Shown here: one piece after another, positions 44,737-52,660 of the stretch
Layout of the letters: each line of letters begins with the position of its first letter
How positions within the stretch are numbered: the stretch's first letter is position 1
Source of the DNA: a virus
Direction: 5' to 3' (one strand)
Length of the DNA stretch: 54,223 nt
IMG/VR virus record: IMGVR_UViG_3300037010_002778
Location: 1 to 54,223 of that record
Translations under genes and position numbers: made by a program
The notes under the pieces: generated by a model
Database searches by the model: none
What the model was told of the DNA's origin: nothing
The model's input: only the letters and a program-made list of their open reading frames with translations

Positions 44737-45503
44737 TGAATGTATTAAGTTATGAATATATTGAAAATTTAAGAGTAGTTGCAGGCACATTACCTTCAGA
44801 GACTCCTAAAAAAAATACAAAGTTAATTAAAATTAATGATTCTATTGAAGTTGAGATGGTTGATCATAATTTAAATCCTTATAAAGCAATGTTTTTAACA
44901 GCAACTGCAACTTGGGGAAACAATGAATATGCGAATAAATGGAACAAAACTTTTAAAGAAGGTAAATTTGAAGTTATAAAAGCAGTTTTGTCTCATAATA
45001 CATTACCTCAAGCACGTGAAGTTGTTAATTTTATTTTTAGAGTTAAAGGTGTTCCTCGTTGGCTTTTTGACGAACATACACAGGTTAAATTTATGACAAT
45101 TATGAGTATAGGTTGTAGAGATAATAATAAATTGGATGCCGATATTATTACAGAATCAACATCAAATGTTTTTTTAAAATTAAAGGATTTATACGAAGAA
45201 ACTTTAAATAAAAACGGTGGATCTTGGCAAGTTGCTCGAGCGTTTTTGTCTCAATCGTATTCGCATTCATATTTTTTTGCTCAAAATTTATTAGCTATTT
45301 CAAATGCAATTAACTTTAATTCAAATATTAAAAATTTATATTTAAATTATATTGTACCTGAGATTGAAAATAATTTCCCTTTATTAGGTGATTATTTAAA
45401 TTCAATTTGGGATAAAAATTTAAAAAATAAATTTTTTGAAAAATTAAAAAATATGAAGTATAATGAATTGTCTGAATTAGACAAAAAATATTTTGGAGTA
45501 TAA
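44736..45503 (+). CDS. ThyX-like protein, member 1 of a pair
   Basis: 255 residues, overlapping the polymerase stop (TAATG). The middle part resembles flavin-dependent thymidylate synthases: AVLSHNTLPQAREVVNFIFRV followed by GVPRWLFDEHTQVKF, corresponding to the H-x-S-x-x-E and R-x-x-x-Q-x-x-R-H-R regions, but the RHR-x7-S motif is not intact. The family call is therefore tentative. It sits between polymerase and dUTPase genes, where dTMP synthesis would fit. Confidence 0.45.
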   Translation: MNVLSYEYIENLRVVAGTLPSETPKKNTKLIKINDSIEVEMVDHNLNPYKAMFLTATATWGNNEYANKWNKTFKEGKFEVIKAVLSHNTLPQAREVVNFIFRVKGVPRWLFDEHTQVKFMTIMSIGCRDNNKLDADIITESTSNVFLKLKDLYEETLNKNGGSWQVARAFLSQSYSHSYFFAQNLLAISNAINFNSNIKNLYLNYIVPEIENNFPLLGDYLNSIWDKNLKNKFFEKLKNMKYNELSELDKKYFGV

Positions 45504-45504
45504 A

Positions 45505-46176
45505 ATGATTGAATATAAAAATTTAAAAATTTTTAAAGGCGTTGAAGATTTAAAAATTGACATAATTTCATTAAATGAAGATTCTGTTGAATATACAGTC
45601 AGTAATACTCCTATTTGTCAATGGGATCAGCATTCACGAGCTCGTATAGGTATTAAATTTTTGGATTATAAAGTTAGTGACATTCCTGAATATGTAATGT
45701 ATACATTTGTTTACAACGAAATGGTAAAAAATGAAAATTATAAAAATAAAGTATTGACAGCATTATTAGAATTAGAGGAAGAACGTAATAAATCAGATTT
45801 TAAAACAGACTTTAATTTAATGACACGTAATTGTTCATATAGAGTTATACAAACTTTTGAATCATTAGAAGGTCAAATGGCAAGACGTCTTAAATTATGT
45901 GAAGAAGAATTTATTGTTGGAACTCATGTACTTTTACGTGACAAATTAATTAAATTAGGACTTGAAAAAGCAAAAAAATATAAACCTGGTTGTGATTTTA
46001 TTCAAAAATGCGATTATTCATCAGCTGACTATTTGTCAAATATGTTTGGTTGTTTATTTGCTGGATGTGGTAGATGGTCTTCTGGTACAAATTTTGCAAC
46101 ATTTAATTTTTCATGTACAACAGTTGAAGAAATTGAACAACAATTAATGATTGAATACCCAAAAAAAGAAATTTAA
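45505..46176 (+). CDS. ThyX-like protein, member 2 of a pair
   Basis: 223 residues from the ATG at 45505, preceded by TTGGAG (a TTG at 45493 is in frame but lies on that site). NTPICQWDQHSRARIGIKF and MARRLKLCEEEFIVGTH recall the FAD/dUMP-binding parts of ThyX. The C-terminus is Cys-rich (KPGCDFIQKCDYSSADY, FGCLFAGCGRW), possibly metal-binding. Together with the previous gene it may form a two-subunit thymidylate synthase. Not certain. Confidence 0.4.
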   Translation: MIEYKNLKIFKGVEDLKIDIISLNEDSVEYTVSNTPICQWDQHSRARIGIKFLDYKVSDIPEYVMYTFVYNEMVKNENYKNKVLTALLELEEERNKSDFKTDFNLMTRNCSYRVIQTFESLEGQMARRLKLCEEEFIVGTHVLLRDKLIKLGLEKAKKYKPGCDFIQKCDYSSADYLSNMFGCLFAGCGRWSSGTNFATFNFSCTTVEEIEQQLMIEYPKKEI

Positions 46177-46191
46177 GGAGAAATTGAAAAT

Positions 46192-46743
46192 ATGTTTAAT
46201 GATTTTTATTTAAATATAAAATTAGAAGAAAATGGAATTATGCCAACTCGAGCACATGATTCTGACGCTGGGTTGGACTTTTATTCACCTGGTAATTATG
46301 AAATTAAACCTAATGGTGATATTTTAATACCATTACAAGTTAGAACTGAATTTCCAAAAGGCTATGCTTTAATTTTTAAAGAAAAATCAGGAATAGCCAC
46401 TAAAAAACATCTATCGCTTGGAGCATGTGTATCGAGTAGTACTTATGTTAAAACTAATAAAGGAACTTTTTCGGTTTTGAATTTAAACAGTGAATTTATA
46501 AAAAATAATGAAATTCAAATTTTATCTTACAATAGAGATTTAAACAAATTTGAATATAAAAATTTTGATGGATTTCGACCAACAGGAGAGAAAAAAGTTT
46601 ATAAAATAACCTTTGAAGATGATTCGTTTATTGAAGTAAGTGAAGACCATAAATTTTTAACAGAAGATAATCTATATGTATCAATTGAACAATATTTAAA
46701 CGAAGAAGAAAATATAAATTTTGATTTTAAAATTTTAAAATAA
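46192..46743 (+). CDS. dut: dUTPase N-terminal part fused to N-intein
   Basis: 183 residues. Residues 1-78 are the first part of a trimeric dUTPase: motif 1 AHDSDAGLDFYSP and motif 2 EKSGIATKK, ending in LSLGA. At Cys79 (base 46426) an intein begins: CVSSSTYVKTNKGTF, with block B FIEVSEDHKFL. The frame stops at 46743 after 105 intein residues. The complement is in the next gene. Active dUTPase, which removes dUTP, requires trans-splicing. Confidence 0.9.
   Translation: MFNDFYLNIKLEENGIMPTRAHDSDAGLDFYSPGNYEIKPNGDILIPLQVRTEFPKGYALIFKEKSGIATKKHLSLGACVSSSTYVKTNKGTFSVLNLNSEFIKNNEIQILSYNRDLNKFEYKNFDGFRPTGEKKVYKITFEDDSFIEVSEDHKFLTEDNLYVSIEQYLNEEENINFDFKILK
46426..46740 (+). other. N-intein of the dUTPase split intein
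   Basis: 105 residues with Cys1 and the block B His, the size of classical split inteins (Npu DnaE N-part is about 102). Confidence 0.85.
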
Positions 46744-46783
46744 TAAAAAGTTTTATTTGAAACAACAAAGGAGTTAATTTTAA

Positions 46784-46888
46784 ATGAAAATAAAAAAAAT
46801 AGATTTCATTGGAATTCAAAAAGTATACAATACCAACGTCGATGACAATGGTAATTATGTATCAGAAAATGGAATTGTACATAAAAAT
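46784..46888 (+). other. C-intein of the dUTPase split intein
   Basis: 35 residues starting at the gene's own Met and ending K-N before the +1 Cys, the same size as the ~36-residue C-part of the Npu DnaE split intein. Confidence 0.85.
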
Positions 46889-47092
46889 TGTGTAGTGGAC
46901 AGTGAATATCGTGGTATTTTAAAATTACATTTATTTAATCACTCTAATATGTATGTACCAATTAAAAAAGGTGAAAAAATAGTCCAAGCTATTGTTATGC
47001 CTATATGGACAGGTCAACCTATTTTAGTTGATGAACTTGATTTAAACTCAAAAAGAGGTGAAGGTGGATTCGGATCAACTGATAAAAATTAA
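46784..47092 (+). CDS. dut: C-intein fused to dUTPase C-terminal part
   Basis: 102 residues. Residues 1-35 are a C-intein: MKIKKIDFIGIQKVYNTNVD then NGIVHKN. Splicing after Asn35 joins Cys36, restoring LGA-CVVDSEYRGIL, i.e. dUTPase motif 3. Motif 4 (KGEKIVQAIVMP) and motif 5 (RGEGGFGSTD) follow. A strong AAAGGAG site lies 12 bases before the start, giving this half independent translation, 40 bases after the N-part gene. Confidence 0.9.
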   Translation: MKIKKIDFIGIQKVYNTNVDDNGNYVSENGIVHKNCVVDSEYRGILKLHLFNHSNMYVPIKKGEKIVQAIVMPIWTGQPILVDELDLNSKRGEGGFGSTDKN

Positions 47093-47672
47093 AACAAATA
47101 TTGTCGAACTTAATAAATTATTCCAAATACCTTGTCAAGAATGGTACAGTAAATTTATTGATGGTAAAATTGATGCCCATCGAGCTTTTAATGAATATGG
47201 TGAACAATATAATTGGTTATATAAAAATTCCAATTATGATTTGATCGGATGGCAAATCGAAAATTATTGTTTTAATTGGGAAACAAGTAGTCATCATATT
47301 GTTCAAAATTGTCCAGAATATTTTGATACAAAAAAATATAATTGGAAAGAATATAGTTGGGCAATTGTTCGATACTCTCCACAATTTTTTGATACAGAGA
47401 AATATAATTGGGAAAAAGATAGTTGGGCAATTGCTACATTTTGTCCACAACTTTTTGATACAGAAAAGTATAATTGGGAAAAAGATAGTGCAGCGATAAT
47501 AAAATTTTGTCCTCAACATTTTAATGCAGAAAAATACAATTGGAAAAAAGACAGTGCAATAGTTGCTATATTCCATCCACAACTTTTAGATGCAGAAAAG
47601 TATAATTGGGAAAAAGACAGTGGGGCGGTAAAAAAATATTGTCCAAAAAAATTAAAATTAAAACAAATTTAA
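47064..47672 (+). CDS. Repeat protein with 22-residue Y-N-W units
   Basis: About 202 residues, starting at a GTG inside the end of the dUTPase gene (47064, with GAGG just upstream; 47058 is an alternative GTG). After ~50 residues it has about five units of the type YNWEKDSWAIATFCPQLFDT plus two degenerate ones, each about 22 residues (66 bases), with conserved Tyr-Asn-Trp and Cys-Pro-Gln. Likely a helical solenoid for protein contact. Family not recognised. Confidence 0.6.
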   Translation: MDSDQLIKIKTNIVELNKLFQIPCQEWYSKFIDGKIDAHRAFNEYGEQYNWLYKNSNYDLIGWQIENYCFNWETSSHHIVQNCPEYFDTKKYNWKEYSWAIVRYSPQFFDTEKYNWEKDSWAIATFCPQLFDTEKYNWEKDSAAIIKFCPQHFNAEKYNWKKDSAIVAIFHPQLLDAEKYNWEKDSGAVKKYCPKKLKLKQI

Positions 47673-47715
47673 AAAAATTTTTACAAATTTAATTTAAACT
47701 TTAAAAGAGAACAAT

Positions 47716-47958
47716 ATGAATTCAAGTCAACCGACAAAAATTAATAATTTACAAAACGAATATGTAAATTCAATTTTACAAAATATAAAATCTTGTGAAA
47801 TTAATTTATTTAAAAATTTTGATGATGATAATAAAATTTACAAATACGAATTTGATTTCATATCGAACGACGATAAAGTTCATAAATACGAAATTGTTTT
47901 TAAAATAAATAAAGAATATAATTTTTCACTTTCATCAGAATTTAAAAACAAATCATGA
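47716..47958 (+). CDS. Unknown small protein
   Basis: 80 residues preceded by AAAAGAG. Helix followed by two or three strands (YKYEFDFISN, HKYEIVFKINK). Not recognised. The end overlaps the next start (ATGA at 47955). Confidence 0.45.
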   Translation: MNSSQPTKINNLQNEYVNSILQNIKSCEINLFKNFDDDNKIYKYEFDFISNDDKVHKYEIVFKINKEYNFSLSSEFKNKS

Positions 47959-49355
47959 AGCAAATCAATCCTCCATTAGACCAAAAATATTTGACTTTTG
48001 GCGATTTTGTTGATTTAGTTTATGTTTTTGGGTATAAAAACAAACATTACATTAAAGAAAATTTAAGAAAATTAGGAATTTACAATCCAATTTTTACATT
48101 AAATGATTTTAATAGTACTTTTTTTAAAAATTTAAAATATTTTTTGAATGATGATAAAAACACAAAACGTATTTTATTTTTAAAAGACAATGTTCATTTT
48201 CATTCAAAAATTGTTGATTATTGTTGGTTAACAAATAATAACGTTCCTTCAAATTTTGACGTTTTTTTAGTGGGTTATGAAGGTAAAATTAGTTTAGGTG
48301 AAAAAATAAATTATTTTACCTTTAATTTACCTAATCCTGACAATATAGAGTTAAAATTAATTAAAAATTATAACGAAATAAATGACATTTATGGTTTAGT
48401 TTTAAATAAAGATTTTATTTTAAACTTAAATAATGAAGTAAATTCAATTGAAGATATATTAAAAAATACTAATTCTAATCATATAATTTTAGCACCTACT
48501 ATAAAATATTTTGAGACTGATATAAATGACTCTAACTATGTTCCAATAGTACAAAAAGATTTAAATATTTTTAAATTTAGACAACTTAATGAACATTTTG
48601 GAGACTCAATTTGGTATATAACATTTTTTAATAAATTACTTAAAAAATATTCAGAAATATCAATTTATTATTATGTTCGCGGCCACTACTTATATGAACT
48701 AAATAAATTAAAAACTTCAAATCGTCTTCAACTTTTTGATATAAAAGACTTAAATGAAGACATACCATTTATTCATTTTGGACAAGATGATAGTGTTTTG
48801 GAAACAGCTCAAAAGTTTTCGTTTCAATTTTCAAAAATAAAGCAATATTATTTTAATGATTTTTTAAAAAAGCATTTTAATATCAACAATTTTGAGTTTA
48901 GTGAAGATGAAACATTTTATGAGAATGATGATATAAAAAATAATTATAATTTTGAATTTTTAATTGTTAACTCAAATTCAATGGCTTTAAATTTTGCCAC
49001 TGAAACTGAAAAATTAAATGAATTATTTGAAATTTTAGCCGACAAATTAAATGAACTTAATGTAAAATTTATAACAACTGAAAAAATAAAGGATTATCCT
49101 TGTACTCGTGAATTAGCACCCAATTTTATAGATATTTTTAATTTATCACAAAATTTAAACTATATTGTAGGTATGGACACTGGTCCTGTAAATGTAGCTG
49201 TTAATAAAAATAACTTATATAAACTTAAAAAATTTATAATTTTAAACACAAATGGATGGAATTATAATAACTATAAAAATTCAATGGCAATTTTTAGTAC
49301 AAAAGATTTTGAAAATTTAATAAACAATTTAGGTGATTTTTTAAATGGAAATTAA
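47955..49355 (+). CDS. Two-domain glycosyltransferase-like protein, paralogue A
   Basis: 466 residues. The first half (FVDLVYVFGYKNKHYIKENLRKLGI ... ILFLKDNVHFHSKI) looks like a GT25-type LPS glycosyltransferase or a relative. The second half, including HFGDSIWYITFFNKLLKKY and NYIVGMDTGPVNVA, resembles the GT9 heptosyltransferase fold. It shares the stretch FITTEKIKDYPCTREL with paralogue B at 50442. Two methyltransferase-like genes lie between the copies. Acceptor unknown; a surface glycan is likely. Confidence 0.55.
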   Translation: MKQINPPLDQKYLTFGDFVDLVYVFGYKNKHYIKENLRKLGIYNPIFTLNDFNSTFFKNLKYFLNDDKNTKRILFLKDNVHFHSKIVDYCWLTNNNVPSNFDVFLVGYEGKISLGEKINYFTFNLPNPDNIELKLIKNYNEINDIYGLVLNKDFILNLNNEVNSIEDILKNTNSNHIILAPTIKYFETDINDSNYVPIVQKDLNIFKFRQLNEHFGDSIWYITFFNKLLKKYSEISIYYYVRGHYLYELNKLKTSNRLQLFDIKDLNEDIPFIHFGQDDSVLETAQKFSFQFSKIKQYYFNDFLKKHFNINNFEFSEDETFYENDDIKNNYNFEFLIVNSNSMALNFATETEKLNELFEILADKLNELNVKFITTEKIKDYPCTRELAPNFIDIFNLSQNLNYIVGMDTGPVNVAVNKNNLYKLKKFIILNTNGWNYNNYKNSMAIFSTKDFENLINNLGDFLNGN

Positions 49356-49854
49356 AGTTTACAAAGACAAAATATACCCTCATTTTCAAACAGAAGGTTT
49401 CGCTGCTCAATATGTATTTCCTTTTGCTCAAAAAGTATGTGAAGGAGTTGGTTGTGATATAGGTCCAAACAAACTCGAGTGGGCTTTTCCAGGTTCTATA
49501 CCAGTGGATATTGTTTTTAATGACAAATTTCACGCTTTAAATTTACCTAAAACTAAAAAATTATACGATTACATTTTCTCATCTCATTGTTTAGAGCATA
49601 TAAAAGAAAATTGGACTGACGTTTTGGACTATTGGATGTCCAAAATTAAAGGTGGCGGTATTTTATTTTTGTACTTACCTGATTATTCACAAGAATATTG
49701 GAGACCTTGGAACAATAAAAAACATATTCATATTTTTACGCCTCAAATAATGCAGGATTACTTTAATGACAGAAATGATGTAAAACATTTTTTTGTCTCA
49801 GGTATTGACCTCTATAATTCTTTTTCGGTTGTTGTTGAAAAAGCAGGTTTTTAA
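49345..49854 (+). CDS. SAM-dependent methyltransferase (class I)
   Basis: 169 residues overlapping paralogue A by 11 bases. GVGCDIGPNKLEW is motif I (SAM-binding), YDYIFSSHCLEHI is the motif III/IV region of type 11 methyltransferases, and GGGILFLYLPD is the following strand. It may methylate a sugar made or transferred by the flanking enzymes. Confidence 0.75.
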   Translation: MEIKVYKDKIYPHFQTEGFAAQYVFPFAQKVCEGVGCDIGPNKLEWAFPGSIPVDIVFNDKFHALNLPKTKKLYDYIFSSHCLEHIKENWTDVLDYWMSKIKGGGILFLYLPDYSQEYWRPWNNKKHIHIFTPQIMQDYFNDRNDVKHFFVSGIDLYNSFSVVVEKAGF

Positions 49855-49855
49855 A

Positions 49856-50440
49856 ATGGGTTATATTTGGGATCACGATGTAAAATTTTTAAAAAATAAG
49901 TATAGTTTAAGAAATTTTGTTGAGACAGGTACTTATAAAGGTGATGCAATTTTATATGTGTCTCAATTTAATTTTGAAAAATACTACACTGTTGAACTCA
50001 ACGATATTTTTATACAAATTGCTCTTGAAAAATTTAATGGTATTAAAAATTTTAAAATTTTTAAAGGTAGTTCGTCTTATTGCCTAAAGACTATTTTGCG
50101 TGAATTAAATGGATGCCCTACACTTTTTTGGCTTGATGCTCATTTACCCGACATATACCCAGAAACAAATGACGAAATTTTAGAGGAAGACTTAAGGTTT
50201 CCACTTATAAATGAATTAAATACAATTTTAAAAAATAGAAATATTTCAAACGACTGTTTTATAATTGACGATTTGAGACTTTACGAGGATTTAAATTATG
50301 AAAAAGGCAATATTGATGATGCACGTAAACCTAAAAACCAAGATTTAAGTAAAGTTATAGAGAAATTTGAACATACTCACAACATTATAAAGTCTTTAAA
50401 TAGCGAAGGCTTTTTAATTTTTGAGCCTAAAGGAGATTGA
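49856..50440 (+). CDS. Methyltransferase-like protein (Rossmann fold)
   Basis: 194 residues from the ATG at 49856, one base after the previous stop. NFVETGTYKGDAILYVSQF resembles motif I, YYTVELNDIFIQIALEKF the Glu-bearing second strand, and TLFWLDAHLPD the acidic segment of the class I methyltransferase fold. It probably acts on the same glycan pathway. An extension of the frame upstream lies within the previous gene and is ignored. Confidence 0.62.
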   Translation: MGYIWDHDVKFLKNKYSLRNFVETGTYKGDAILYVSQFNFEKYYTVELNDIFIQIALEKFNGIKNFKIFKGSSSYCLKTILRELNGCPTLFWLDAHLPDIYPETNDEILEEDLRFPLINELNTILKNRNISNDCFIIDDLRLYEDLNYEKGNIDDARKPKNQDLSKVIEKFEHTHNIIKSLNSEGFLIFEPKGD

Positions 50441-50441
50441 A

Positions 50442-51806
50442 ATGGATGTTTTATTTAGAGCACCTTTGAAACTTACTGATTTTGTTGATCAAATTTTTAT
50501 TTTAGGATCAAAAAATTTTTTAAGTATAAAAAGAAGTCTTACGAATTTGGACTTTACAACTAATATTAATTTTTTTGTGCAAAATAATGAAAATTTTATA
50601 CAACAACTTAAAAATTTTGACTTTAAAAAAAATATTTTAATTTTAAATTCAGACTATTTTGTAGACGATGAGCTTATTTATAAAAATTTAAATTTTGTAG
50701 TTGCACCAAATATTAATAAATTTGACATTATTTTTTGGAGTGGAGAATATGAAAATTTAAAATTAATTGAGGGCTTAGGTTCATATTGGGATAAACTAAA
50801 TACTTTTAAAAATAATATAAACGACATAAATATTTATAAATTAAATGAAGATGTTATTATAAAAAATTGGCATGCTGTTGTAATTTCAAATGAATTTTTA
50901 AAAAATTTACCAAACAATATTAAAAGTATAGAAGAACTTTTATTTTTGTCAAAAAATAATTATATAGTCCAACCTAATTTATTAAAAAAAAACTTAATCA
51001 AAATTACTAAAAGTCCTAATTTCTCAGTTGTTTTAAATTTTAAACAGGGTGATCATTTAGGTGACAATTTATTCACTTTAATATATCTAAATAAATTAGT
51101 AGAGAAATTTAATCATATTTATATTAATTTTTATATAAATTCAAGTAATATTTCACAAATTAATAAATTAAAAACAAATAATAATATTCAAATTTTTGAC
51201 ATAAATGAAAGCTCAGAGGATATTCCTTATTTAGGACTCGGTTTTGACTTAAAACTTTTTGAGGATGCCAATTATGTTGACAAGGATCTTTTATATTTTA
51301 GGTTATTAAATTACGAAAAATTCTCAAAATTTTTAAATGTACCTAAATTATTTTATAATATTGATGATGTACTTTATAGTAACAAAAATATAAAATTTGA
51401 CGAATCAGCTAATTATACTCATATTTTAATAAACTCAAGATCGATGTCTTATACATTTTCAAATTCTTATAATTTAATAAACGAACAATTTATTAAAATA
51501 GCTGATTTTCTTTATAATAAAGGAATTAAATTTATAACAACAGAAAAAATAAAAGACTACCCTTGTACTCGTGAATTATATCCAAATTTAATTGACATTT
51601 ATAAAATAACTCCAAATTTAAAAGTTATAGTTGCTATTGACACAGCTCCTTTAAACATAGTTATAACAAAAGAAAACTATAAAAATTTAAAGCAATTCTT
51701 ACACTTAAATCAAAATATTTTTAATTATAAAAGGTCTATACCAATAAGTCAAAATATAAGACAAATTAAAGAATTCGAACAAATTAATTTAAATTCTTTA
51801 GTATAA
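50442..51806 (+). CDS. Two-domain glycosyltransferase-like protein, paralogue B
   Basis: 454 residues from the ATG at 50442 with AAAGGAG upstream. Same two-part architecture as paralogue A: DFVDQIFILGSKNFLSIKRSL in the first half, then FKQGDHLGDNLFTLIYLNKL and the shared FITTEKIKDYPCTREL, then VIVAIDTAPLNIVI. Overall the copies are diverged, so the duplication is old. Its end overlaps the convergent endolysin gene by nine bases. Confidence 0.55.
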   Translation: MDVLFRAPLKLTDFVDQIFILGSKNFLSIKRSLTNLDFTTNINFFVQNNENFIQQLKNFDFKKNILILNSDYFVDDELIYKNLNFVVAPNINKFDIIFWSGEYENLKLIEGLGSYWDKLNTFKNNINDINIYKLNEDVIIKNWHAVVISNEFLKNLPNNIKSIEELLFLSKNNYIVQPNLLKKNLIKITKSPNFSVVLNFKQGDHLGDNLFTLIYLNKLVEKFNHIYINFYINSSNISQINKLKTNNNIQIFDINESSEDIPYLGLGFDLKLFEDANYVDKDLLYFRLLNYEKFSKFLNVPKLFYNIDDVLYSNKNIKFDESANYTHILINSRSMSYTFSNSYNLINEQFIKIADFLYNKGIKFITTEKIKDYPCTRELYPNLIDIYKITPNLKVIVAIDTAPLNIVITKENYKNLKQFLHLNQNIFNYKRSIPISQNIRQIKEFEQINLNSLV

Positions 51807-52352
51807 AGTTGATATTATAATTTTTAGTTTTTTGTCTCTATTAATCCAACCTTTGAGGAATTTCTTTTTAGAATGGTTATGCTTTACAATCAAATACCTA
51901 AATTTTATTCTTTTATCGCAATATTGAAGAGCTCTTAAAGAATCATTTAACGTTGAATCAGTTTCGTTTAAAAGTTTTTGAGCACCTGTGAGTCCAAAAT
52001 TAACTGCTGTGTCAAAATGTACCAAACACATTCTTATTGGCATTTCTGAGGCTCTAGACTTAAAGTAATACATATTATAATAGATTTCATATACTTCATT
52101 TTTCGTGATGTTTATAACGTCGTTTCTTTTTAAATGATGGGTATTTCTATATTTATTATAAGTTCCTTGTGTTATTCCGAAATTTGTATGTTCTTCTTTA
52201 AAGTAGCCACCTTCAAATTTTAAAACAATTTCAATTGTTTTTACAAATTTTTGGTCTTCGGCTGTGATGTTTTGAGCGATTTTGGTATTTGCATTTAAAC
52301 TTATTTTGTAAAAACTTAAAAAAAACAATAATATGTAAACAATTTTTCTCAT
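51798..52352 (-). CDS. Endolysin, glycoside hydrolase family 108 type, with signal peptide
   Basis: 184 residues on the minus strand. The first ~22 residues (MRKIVYILLFFLSFYKISLNA) form a signal peptide or anchor. EGGYF near residue 47 holds the catalytic Glu, followed by TNFGITQGTYNKY, ITKNEVYEIYYNMYY and HFDTAVNFG, the classic GH108/ZliS lysozyme arrangement, with the C-terminal RIKFRYLIV. It cleaves peptidoglycan. It is convergent with paralogue B and divergent from the next small gene via the shared 23-base element. Confidence 0.8.
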   Translation of the reverse strand: MRKIVYILLFFLSFYKISLNANTKIAQNITAEDQKFVKTIEIVLKFEGGYFKEEHTNFGITQGTYNKYRNTHHLKRNDVINITKNEVYEIYYNMYYFKSRASEMPIRMCLVHFDTAVNFGLTGAQKLLNETDSTLNDSLRALQYCDKRIKFRYLIVKHNHSKKKFLKGWINRDKKLKIIISTLY

Positions 52353-52357
52353 TTCTT

Positions 52358-52380
52358 AATATATATTTAAAAATAAACAA
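52358..52380. promoter_or_regulatory. Divergent intergenic promoter-like element, identical copy at 17647
   Basis: The same 23 bases as 17647-17669 (core TATATATTTAAAAATAAAC), placed six bases from the endolysin start (minus) and ten from the ATG at 52390 (plus). Confidence 0.45.
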
Positions 52381-52389
52381 CTTAAAAAA

Positions 52390-52647
52390 ATGACAAATTC
52401 TCAATACTTTAAAAATATTATTTTGACCGCTTTTAGCATAAATTACGATCAATCTTTATTAATTTTTAAGCAGTATATAAAAATTGAAGAGGTGCATCCT
52501 TCTTTAAAGACGATTAATATGAAATTTAATTCTTACTTAAAGGAAAGTCCTGATTTGGCATTCCAGTTAATTCAACATTTACACCAAGAGGTTATGAACA
52601 ATTCTGCTCAAATGAGACAAAGAAACTCAGCAGGCATAACATATTAA
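52390..52647 (+). CDS. Unknown small protein
   Basis: 85 residues, helical, with a Gln/Met-rich C-terminus (MNNSAQMRQRNSAGITY). Not recognised. First gene of a small plus-strand group after the divergent element. Confidence 0.45.
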   Translation: MTNSQYFKNIILTAFSINYDQSLLIFKQYIKIEEVHPSLKTINMKFNSYLKESPDLAFQLIQHLHQEVMNNSAQMRQRNSAGITY

Positions 52648-52660
52648 AAAAATAAATAAA

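Noticed and set aside
45493-45504. Upstream TTG start for ThyX-like member 2
   Set aside because: This TTG is part of the TTGGAG ribosome site that serves the ATG at 45505.
47217-47582. Minus-strand and alternate-frame open frames in the Y-N-W repeat gene
   Set aside because: Shadows of the 66-base repeat; low-complexity products and no start signals.
49793-49855. Upstream start for the second methyltransferase-like gene
   Set aside because: The extension overlaps the conserved end of the preceding methyltransferase and is unlike any part of the family; ATG at 49856 is directly after the stop.
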